This document shows positions 1-9,000 of a DNA stretch of 64,000 nt, piece after piece. The stretch covers positions 1-64,000 of the forward strand of contig AP026148.1 of assembly GCA_030295235.1 (NCBI GenBank), in the 5' to 3' direction. The notes beneath the pieces were generated by a model. That model saw only the letters and a program-made list of their open reading frames with translations. It made no database searches and was not told the DNA's origin. Origin of the DNA: Fistulifera solaris. Lineage: Eukaryota; Bacillariophyta; Bacillariophyceae; Naviculales; Stauroneidaceae. Position numbers and translations under genes: made by a program. The first letter of the stretch is position 1; each line of letters starts with the position of its first letter.

Positions 1-464
1 CCTAACCCTAACCCTAACCCTAACCCTAACCCTAACCCTAACCCTAACCCTAACCCTAACCCTAACCCTAACCCCAACCCTAACCCTAACCCTAACCCTA
101 ACCCTAACCCTAACCCTAACCCTAACCCTAACCCCTAACCCTAACCCTAACCCTAACCCTAACCCTAACCCTAACCCTAACCCTAACCCTAACCCTAACC
201 CTCTAACCCTAACCCTAACCCTAACCCTAACCCTAACCCTAACCCTAACCCCAACCCTAACCCTAACCCTAACCCTAACCCTAACCCTAACCCTAACCCT
301 AACCCTAACCCTAACCCTAACCCTAACCCTAACCCTAACCCTAACCCTAACCCTAACCCTAACCCTAACCCTAACCCTAACCCTAACCCTAACCCTAACC
401 CTAACCCTAACCCTAACCCTAACCCTAACCCTAACCCTAACTATAACTATAACTATAACCCTAA
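1..464. repeat. Telomere, (CCCTAA)n
   Basis: About 75 copies of CCCTAA (TTAGGG on the other strand) run from the first base. The C-rich strand reads 5' to 3' at the left edge, so this is a true chromosome left end. A few variants occur: CCCCAA near 71 and 250, an extra C near 131 and an extra CT near 202. The last units (about 440-464) turn into CTATAA-type variants, the usual pattern of degenerate proximal telomere repeats. Confidence 0.98.
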
Positions 465-662
465 CTATAGTTGGTCGTTCTGCAATAGTCGGACATGTTT
501 CAATAGTCGGACGTTGTGCAATAGTCGGACGTTCTGCAATAGTTGGACATGTTACAATAGTAGGACATTTTGCAGTAGTCGGACATGTTGCAATAGTTGG
601 ACATGTTGCAATAGTCAGACATGTTCCAATAGTCGGACATGTTGCCATAGTCGGTCCTAACC
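465..662. repeat. 18-bp subtelomeric satellite
   Basis: Eleven uninterrupted 18-bp units, consensus CAATAGTCGGACATGTTG, begin at 465, 483, 501, 519 and so on to 645. The period never slips. The first and last units grade into telomere-like sequence (CTATAG at the start, CCTAACC at the end), and 18 is three telomere units. The 63-codon open frame on the minus strand is only this repeat translated. Confidence 0.9.
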
Positions 663-1253
663 CTATTCCTAACCCTCAGCCCAATTTCCAATTTTTATTT
701 TTTCTAACCCTTAGTCCTAATCTCGATTCCTATCGTTCCGTCTGTCAGTGCATCGTCCTCCGACAGGCTCTTTGATATTTTGGACGGAACACCCGCCATC
801 ATTTCGCGCTTTTTTCTTCTTCGTCCATCCGATCGTTTCCAACCGACACTGGCGGCAAAGGAAGCAATGCGCCATTTTATATTTGTTATATTTGACTTTC
901 ATTGAGTAAGCTAAGCAAAGAGATACGAAATATGACTTTTACACGCATCCGCTTTATTTCGTCGATAATTGCTTTTGCCGCAATCTCATCGGGCCGCGGT
1001 AAGTAAAATGAACGACCGAGGCAGTAATCGCTCGACGGTGGAGGTTCGTCGAATTTAGATTTCCGCATTTTACTTATACCCTGTTTAAGCATTTACTTCA
1101 ATATCAGCAAGTAGGCGGATACAATGTCCTCCGTTATCGAGTACAGCGTCGAATTATGAGCTGGTAAGATCTTATTTCGAAAAATTTGTAAATGCATGTT
1201 TTGATTTTTATCGACTGATTCATTATTTACGACTTCTTGCCTTTTCCAACATC
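663..1253. other. Degenerate telomere repeats, then non-coding
   Basis: Bases 655-722 hold scattered CCTAACCCT and CTAACCCTTAG remnants. The rest has only short open frames; a 68-codon one on the minus strand (886-1092) has no recognisable domain. A good donor-like GGTAAGATC at 1162-1170 lies between an ATG at 1123 and the dihydrodipicolinate synthase homology, so a first exon with a targeting peptide may sit here. Its frame closes before the donor, so I do not call it. Confidence 0.5.
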
Positions 1254-2159
1254 GTGTTGCTTAAGATACCTCTCAACAAAGGATCAACCGTTGCAATGGT
1301 GACGCCAATGTCAGAAAAGGGAGACGTCGACTACGAGGCGACCCGAAACTTGTTGCAATGGCACATCGACCAGGGCACCGATAATTTGTGTATCTTGGGG
1401 ACAACGGGTGAAGCGAGTGTACTAAGTGCAAAAGAAAGAACACAAATCCTCAGGCTGGCAGTCGAGGTATGTAAAGGAAAAATTCCTATCATCGCCGGCG
1501 TCGGCACCATTGATCCGCAAAAGGTGAAAGATATGACACTGGAAGCCATGGATTTGGGATGCGATGCGGGATTGCTGGTCTCGCTCTTACTACGTCAAGC
1601 CACCGCAGCGTGGCTTGTTGAAGCATTTTACTTCAATCGCGGATTTGGGTCTGCCGATTGTGTTGTACAATGTCTCCTGGACGAACTGCCATCGACATTT
1701 CTGACGAAACAATTGCAATGGCAGCGGAACACGACAATATAATTGCTGTCAAGGATGCAACTGGCAAAGTCGAACGTTTAGCTAACTTGAAACGTGAACT
1801 AGGAAAGCGTGGTGTTGCGAATTTTCTTACTTACTCAGGAGATGATGCGACAACTTTAGAATTTGTACGGTTAGGGGAGATGGCGGTATCTCGGTAACTG
1901 CGAATTGCGCTCCACGACTGATGCATGAAATGATCATGGCCACACAAAATGGCGATTTGGATCGCGCCACGATGTTGAACCGACAATTGCAGCCATTGCA
2001 TGACAATTTATTCTGCGAGGCAATCCGATCCCCGCAAAATATGCCATTTTCCGGATGGGTAAAGCTACTTCGCCGTTTTGCCGTCCACCTTTGGATGCAT
2101 TGGATCCATTGCTTTATGACAAAGTTGATGAAGCACTTCGCCACGCTGGTGTCTTGTAG
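1254..2159 (+). CDS. dapA: Dihydrodipicolinate synthase (DapA), frame-broken
   Basis: This is 4-hydroxy-tetrahydrodipicolinate synthase, which condenses pyruvate with aspartate semialdehyde in the diaminopimelate route to lysine, in algae a plastid pathway. Homology covers the whole enzyme, about 301 residues against 292 in E. coli. The glycine-rich ILGTTGEASVL motif, VLYNVPGRT with the conserved Tyr, IIAVKDATG with the Schiff-base Lys, the SGDDA motif and NPIPAKYA are all visible. They are split over three frames by four single-base shifts, near 1575 and 1671 (one base gained each) and near 1875 and 2017 (one base lost each). The shifts cancel overall and I see no substitution-type stop. There is no ATG at the homology start; a leader exon upstream is likely. 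It may be a dead subtelomeric copy, or a sound gene with sequence errors. Confidence 0.85.
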
Positions 2160-2775
2160 ACCAGCAGGCAGTAGGCAAAACGATGATTGATTGTTTAAAT
2201 GCCGAGTTCCGTGTTAGTCATTGGTTTCGGATTTGGTTGAAGTAGACACTTATGATGAAAAAGAATATTTACCACCTTCCATAAAAGTCTTTTTCACGTT
2301 GAATGATTCGGTACTAGGTGGATGCGTCATTAGCTATTAAAGCAACTACTTGTACCTGTACGGTACGCATTATTTTTGTGCATGAATACCTAGAGTCACG
2401 AGTAGAGGACAGCCGACAGACCTTCGCCGAATGCAACCTCAATTTGGCAAATAATAGTGAGAACTGTTATTTAGACAGGAAATAAAAACATAAATGCCGT
2501 AGCGGTTTCCAAAATGCTAAATATCAATATTTGCGTTTCGCTGATAGATTCAATTAAGTCGGAACTGTATAGTGTACAGTAACAGTAATCAATCAACGAA
2601 ACACAGCACAAACAAGGCACTTGAAACATGCAAAATCGCGAAGGAACCATTATCAAGACGAGCAAGAAGCAGAACACGGTCATCATTATTATCACAACAA
2701 CGATTGAAGCCAACTGTCTTCCTAAGAGGCAGAACCATCCAACAATTAACTTGCAGATTTTGCAGAAGCAGAGAT
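2160..2775. other. Intergenic, no gene seen
   Basis: AT-rich spacer. Open frames on both strands at 2471-2950 are short and overlap the 5' flank of the next gene. I see no conserved motif. Confidence 0.5.
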
Positions 2776-4798
2776 ATGAAGGTCGCGATAGCAGTAGCGG
2801 TGATTTTGTCTGCTCTTTCGTCGGAAACACTGGCTACATTTGTGAGCCCAACAGGAAAGACGCATAGGGCAATAATTGCTCGATTCAGTGAGAACGACGA
2901 CCGAAAGGAAGTGCCATGGTTATCTGGGGAGGTCGATGGTAACGGACATATCATCGACGGAAACTTACCGGCTAAGTTTCGAAGGATGCAGCTGAACTAC
3001 GAGTCGGATTGTCAGCCAACCTGGAAACGTGCTCCTAATCCGCCCAAAACGACTGCCGACTTTCTGCAACATCTAGAAACCGTCAGAATTGGAGAGGAGG
3101 TTGGAAAGCCCGCAAAGAAAAATCCATATGGTGCTTACGAAAAGCCGGTGTCGTCGTGGATAACTGAAATACCACGTCAACCTTTGGAAGGCGATATTTC
3201 AGTGTATGCACCACCCTCGGGTGCCTCCACCTCTCCGATTGACTTCCGCACTAAAAAAGTTCCAGAGCAACGTCCCTCATCGTTTTCGCCATGGATTAAT
3301 CACACGCAGCGAAAGCCATTGGCGGGCGATTTCTCCGTCCATGAGTACGATATGGAGGAAAAGAAAGGAAATTCATCGCCGTCTCCGGCAGAACAGAGTA
3401 ACGAATTGAAGTTCCCGAGCCATGATCCTGCTCTGACTTTAGGTCTGAATCCTTTGGCTTCCTTGTCATTGGCACCGTTACCGTTGACGCGGCCAGGATT
3501 GACTTCCCGATTCAGCCCGGAATACCATAGTGGTCACCACCCATCGTGGTTCCACTTCTCCACATCCGATGCTCTCATTGGAGGATCGACCTTGAAGAAG
3601 ATCCGTATTACAGAACAATCGCCTTTTTATTTCGGTCAACCGTCAAGTGCAAGTGACAAGTCTGTTACAGACGAGAAAGATATAGCCAGCGCACCATCAA
3701 GTTTCATAGACGCAGAGTTTGAAGAGGATGAGCTGGCCGCAGAAGTAACGAAATTGAGAGAAATGGCATTGGAAGCAGCCGAATCTGCGCGTGTGGCTGA
3801 ATTGGACGCTGCGGAAAAAACACAACAAGCCAGAAGGGCATCTGAAGAAGCTCGATTAGCGGAACTTCATGCCGTTGAAAAGCTGTTGCAGCGAGAGATG
3901 CTGCACAAACAGCCCGACTTGCTTTGGAAAATTTAAGAAAAGTTCGCGAGGGAAGAGGCTGCTCGCCTTGCGGAGGAGGCTCGATTGGAAGCTTTGCGTG
4001 AAAAAGAAGAGCAAGCAAGACTAGAAGCCTTAGCAAAAAAGCGTGAGCTTGCCCGACAAGAGGAAATCGCCCGTGCGATGAAGCGGGAGCAAGACGAACT
4101 GATGCAACTACAACAGGAACGCGCTAAAAAGGAAGAGATGGCCGCTAAGGTGAAATGGGAGCAGGAGGTCCTTTTGAAGAGACAACGCGAGCGAGCGATG
4201 CAAGAAAAAAGCGATAAAAACATGCTGAAGGAGCAGGGCAAAGTGCCGAAACTGCAAAATGAATTGCTCAACGAGCAATATAATGTTGAACGAGCAGGGA
4301 ATCAACAAAGCTCATCTAAGCTGAAAGAACAACGTGCTGAAAGTGAAAGTGAAGTAGAGGCGGCAAGGCTGCGTGAAGAGTTCCGCGTGGCACAGATTGC
4401 AAAAAAAGAATATGGGAACCAAGTGTGACGCAAAGATTGCCAAATCGACAAAACAAAATGATCATGAGGAGGTAGAAAGGCTTCTTGCTCTGGCCATAGA
4501 TAAGCAAAAGGATTTGTTTGAGATTGAGAATAATAAAAACCGGTGGAATGAAGCGGAGTCAGTAACAATCAACAGATGCTCTACGGAGAGAGACTATCAA
4601 AACAACATGAAAAGGTCGTTCCGAAGGGATGAGCGGAAGTCCAGCGATGATGAGGGCAGTGCGAATCTAGACAGCAAGTCTCAAGAAAGTAGCTTAGGCC
4701 AGGAGATTCCAGAAGAAAAAGTATTGCGGTCAAAAATTGATAGTGCTATGAAACACAAAAATGAATCCGAGGGCGACTCCAAGGTAAAAAGCAAATAA
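2776..4798 (+). CDS. Secreted coiled-coil protein 1, frame-broken
   Basis: Not recognised as a known family. The ATG at 2776 starts a clear signal peptide (MKVAIAVAVILSALSSETLA, cut probably after LA). The longer frame from 2572 uses GTG and adds only basic low-complexity sequence. The first half is low complexity with two related segments, WITEIPRQPLEGDISV and WINHTQRKPLAGDFSV (about 3155-3215 and 3290-3350). From about 3720 it is a long charged heptad coiled coil rich in Ala, Glu and Arg. One base is missing near 3895 and one extra near 3946; between them the better frame continues the coiled coil, so the TAA at 3934 is an effect of the shift, not a mutation. A further base is gained in the A7 run near 4407. 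Restored length is about 673 residues. It is probably a cell-surface or wall protein related in style to the next gene. Confidence 0.65.
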
Positions 4799-5284
4799 AT
4801 CTATAAAGTGATTGAATGCGCAGCAAAAAATGAACCGTCGCGACCTAATGAATGAAGTTGCAGCAATCTTTTCATCGAAGCTTTTTCGTCTCTCTTGAAC
4901 AGTAAGATTCCCACGAGTCAATTTTGTTTAGAGCCGACAGATGAAAATTGGCTAAAATTAATTTGGCTTACTTTCTTTCCCTACAAACATTGAACAGTTA
5001 CTGTCAGGCTGGAAAATGTCCCATTAATTGTTGTTAAACAATGAGTGTGACTTTATGGAGCAAGGCTGTATAAGTTACGGAAACAAAACGTCAAGGATAT
5101 TCCCATGTTAATTTGTAATCGCCAGATCTACTTAGTTATAAGTTCCGGGGAAACCTGGACGTCCAATTCATCGCAGGCTGCTGCGTCTTACGCATGTGCG
5201 GAACCTTTAGAAACCATAGGACGTAAATCTATTATGACATGTCAATGTTAATGTAATATAGTATCAAGTCTAAACCATTTTTTG

Positions 5285-5309
5285 CCACGACTGGATTTCT
5301 GGTCACGAA
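5285..5309 (-). repeat. Dispersed GACTG-N5-CAGTC motif
   Basis: CCACGACTGGATTTCTGGTC, with a short tail: a variant of an imperfect inverted repeat found about a dozen times in this window, always between genes. Confidence 0.5.
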
Positions 5310-5480
5310 CTCAGCTAAGAAATAACCAGCTTTGTCCTTTTCGTAGTAGCTACGACTAAATACGGCTAACTAAAACATCTCCGTAAGAAAGTAAATTCGT
5401 GAAAATTATAATGAGTGAAGAATTCCCGAATCAGATGCGTCCGAAGTGGTCACGAGTCACGAACGGTTCATTTCAAATTG

Positions 5481-5502
5481 TACCTGGTACTGGTACTGGT
5501 AG
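5481..5502. repeat. GGTACT/GGTACC palindromic cluster
   Basis: TACCTGGTACTGGTACTGG: a run of overlapping GGTAC half-palindromes. Similar clusters recur in other spacers of the window. Confidence 0.5.
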
Positions 5503-6006
5503 TATGATCCCAACTGAAGGCGACCTTTTCCATGACTAAATTTCTGTCACGATCATTACGTGCGCTTCTCTTTGAATATTTCACGGCGAATAGCTTTGTA
5601 AAGTAGAAAGAGGATGATTCAGTTCCTTTGCATCCGCTTCTTAATGCTTTTAAATGGTAAAAGTTGCCTGTAGACTGTAGCTGTAGGAGAATTGTGCACG
5701 CGAAAAAATGCACTTGGAAGGTGCAAACTACGGCATTTTCCGTTGTACGTAACACGTAAGCATCATCATGGGAAAAAGATCAGACTCTACGTAGAAAATG
5801 TACGTGAGATTGCCGTACCGAAACCAATGCAACATTGAACATAGGGCAAAAATAACCTGCGCTTCACAGAACGTTTAATTTTGTTGTTTTGCAAGGATTC
5901 GTGTCATCACGTTCTATTTTATTTGTCTTTCACCTTTGAATAGTTCCATTAAACATTGTGGTGGTTATTAAGAAGCAAGAGGTTGTAGTTGAAGCATTGA
6001 TTTATC

Positions 6007-9000
6007 ATGAAATCTCCTTTTAAACCTCCCCCTTTCTGTTTGGCTTCTTTCGGGAACGTTTCTCGCTTCGAATGCGCTGTCATCGAATTTCAACGGCAGG
6101 TCGCAAAAGCCAGAATTTGATGCGGCAAAGGGTGCTACAGGAGAGAGCTTGAATAATTTACCACTTCCTTCTGAATCAGGGCTTCCCCCTCCTTCGAACG
6201 GCTGGTCATCGACTCCTCATGTCATAAGCCCGGATCAATGGCTGAACAGCGTTTCTTTGTCAAGAAGTCCCAATTACTTCCAACAATCATGGTCAGATTC
6301 CACTAACGGAAGAAGTAGCCCTTTCGTTCCAAGTGGAAGCAGCAACAGTCCTTATTCGCAGCCTCTAACTACCGCCTCGCAACCACCAGCATCGAATGGT
6401 TCAATGTCTAACGGACAGTCTTCGACAACGGCTCATCCGCTTTCGCAAGAGAAATTTCAAAGACCTCTCTCTTCGACAACCTCGTGGACGCCAGCTTCGA
6501 TTTCTAACGGCGCAATGCAAGCGGATGTTATCAAGAAAGTCGGACTGTACGACTATCAGACTTCAATTCCATGGAGTAGCACCGAAGCTCAAGCAGCCCG
6601 AATGGCCGAACAAGCTAGAAATGCAAGACTTTTGGCGGAGGAAAAGGTACGCAGGTTGAAAGCTGAGGCCGAAGCGGAGGCGAAACGCTTGGAAGAACGA
6701 AGCCGTAAAGCGGCTGAGGAAGAGGAAGCTAGAGCACGAAAAGCTGCCGAAGAGAAAGAAAAACAACGTATCGCTGCGGAAGAGGAAAAAGCCAGACTCC
6801 GTAAAGCGGCTGAGGAAGAGGAAGCTGGAGCACGAAAAGCTGCCGAAGAGAAAGAAAAACAACGTATCGCTGCTGAAGAGGAAAAAGCCAGACTCCGTAA
6901 AGCGGCTGAGGAAGAGGAAGCTAGAGCACGAAAAGCTGCCGAAGAGAAAGAAAAACAACGTATCGCTGCTGAAGAGGAAAAAGCCAGACTCCGTAAAGCG
7001 GCTGAGGAAGAGGAAGCTGGAGCACGAAAAGCTGCCAAGGAGAAAGAAAAACAACGTATCGCTGCTGAAGAGGAAAAAGCCAGACTCCGTAAAGCGGCTG
7101 AGGAAGAGGAAGCTGGAGCACGAAAAGCTGCCGAAGAGAAAGAAAAACAACGTATCGCTGCTGAAGAGAAAAAAGCCAGACTCCGTAAAGCGGCTGAGGA
7201 AGAGGAAGCTAGAGCACGAAAAGCTGCCGAAGAGAAAGAAAAACAACGTATCGCTGCTGAAGAGGAAAAAGCCAGACTCCGTAAAGCGGCTGAGGAAGAG
7301 GAAGCTGGAGCACGAAAAGCTGCCGAAGAGAAAGAAAAACAACGTATCGCTGCTGAAGAGGAAAAAGCCAGACTCCGTAAAGCGGCTGAGGAAGAGGAAG
7401 CTGGAGCACGAAAAGCTGCCAAGGAGAAAGAAAAACAACGTATCGCTGCTGAAGAGGAAACAGCCAGACTCCGTAAAGCGGCTGAGGAAGAGGAAGCTGG
7501 AGCACGAAAAGCTGCCGAAGAGAAAGAAAAACAACGTATCGCTGCTGAAGAGGAAAAAGCCAGACTCCGTAAAGCGGCTGAGGAAGAGGAAGCTGGAGCA
7601 CGAAAAGCTGCCGAAGAGAAAGAAAAACAACGTATCGCTGCTGAAGAGGAAAAAGCCAGACTCCGTAAAGCGGCTGAGGAAGAGGAAGCTGGAGCACGAA
7701 AAGCTGCCAAGGAGAAAGAAAAACAACGTATCGCTGCTGAAGAGGAAAAAGCCAGACTCCGTAAAGCGGCTGAGGAAGAGGAAGCTAGAGCACGAAAAGC
7801 TGCCGAAGAGAAAGAAAAACAACGTATCGCTGCTGAAGAGGAAAAGCCAGACTCCGTAAAGCGGCTGAGGAAGAGGAAGCTAGAGCACGAAAAGCTGCCG
7901 AAGAGAAAGAAAAACAACGTATCGCTGCTGAAGAGGAAACAGCCAGACTCCGTAAAGCGGCTGAGGAAGAGGAAGCTAGAGCACGAAAGGCAGCAGAAGA
8001 AAAGGAGAGACAACGGATCGCTGCTATGGAAGAAGAAGCTCGACTGATCAAACTTGGCACAGAAGAGGAGGCTAAAGCTCGTGATGCTGCAGCAAAGGAA
8101 GAAGAAAAGCGTCTTATTGCTGCTGCAGAAGAGCAGTGGCGAAAGCGCGTCGCAGCTGAAAAAGAAGAAAAACGTCGGGTACAGGTCCAGGCAGAAGTTG
8201 AAGCAATCCAGCAAATTGCTGAAAGAGCTAGACTTGCCCGCCTTGCAGCCGAAGAAAATGTCCGCCGACTTAAGTCTGAGGCCATGGTTGAAGCTGCTCG
8301 TCTTTCCGCAGCACCACGTTCCTTGACCAAAAACAATTCCCCCAATTAATTCTTACCGTCGTATCGATGCAGAAGACGGAATAATACGAAGTAGGAAAGT
8401 ATCTAAGGAAGAAGAAAATCGGCGAATCGCTGAGGAAGCAGGTCGAAGAATTCCGGTAACCGCTGAAAATGAAGCTCACCGCTCGCAGGCTCAAGCAGAA
8501 GCTGAAGCAATACAAATGGCCGATAAAGTTAAAAAGACTCGACTTAAGGCTGAAGACAGTTTGCTGAGATTGAGAGTTGAAGCTGAGGCTGAAAGTGCTC
8601 GTTCGGAACAGCAACGTAAGAGAGAAGCTGATTTAGTTTCGATGGATCGAACTGCTTCGGAAAATTCACCCTCGAACAACCAGGCAAAAGATGCTCGTAG
8701 AAAACTATCTGGTCTTCGCCCACGACCAAAAGGTTTCTCCGTAATCAATGAAAAGAAAAAGAAGAAACGGAAAGGGAAGAAGAACTTAAGCAAAACGGAG
8801 CAAGGGTCGCATTCTATCATTGCATGGTTAAGTTCTGAAACTAAACTTGAAAGCGATTCCGAGCAGAAGGTAGAGGAGCAATCAACGTTAGAGAAAGCGC
8901 AGGAAATTCAGTCGGCGGTTATTGCTGCGGCAAAGCGCGACGAATCCAGCAGACGAAGCTTGTTGCAGTTTCGCTTATCCAACGAAGCGAAAAGAAGAGA

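Larger units (their letters stand above)
4799..6006. other. Intergenic with dispersed palindromic motifs
   Basis: 1.2 kb without a gene. It contains two copies of the dispersed inverted motif described below (5285-5309 and 5530-5553) and a TACCTGGTACTGGTACTGG cluster at 5481-5502. The 95-codon minus frame at 5468-5755 has no recognisable content. Confidence 0.5.

Noticed and set aside
500-691. 63-codon minus-strand frame in the subtelomere
   Set aside because: It is only the 18-bp satellite translated six residues per unit; there is no start context or independent support.
3934-3936. TAA as a nonsense mutation in coiled-coil gene 1
   Set aside because: Between about 3895 and 3946 a different frame continues the coiled coil without stop, so two opposite one-base shifts explain the stop better than a substitution.
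6731-8074. Regular direct repeats as a possible CRISPR array
   Set aside because: There are no unique spacers; the repeats are contiguous, coding and in a eukaryotic gene.
6563-8214. Long minus-strand open frames of 419 and 541 codons opposite the 96-bp array
   Set aside because: They are antisense readings of the repeat (FLFGSFSCSSFLFLSRF-type and SSSAALRSLAFSSSA-type). Open antisense frames follow automatically from the biased GAA/GCT codons and a period divisible by three.
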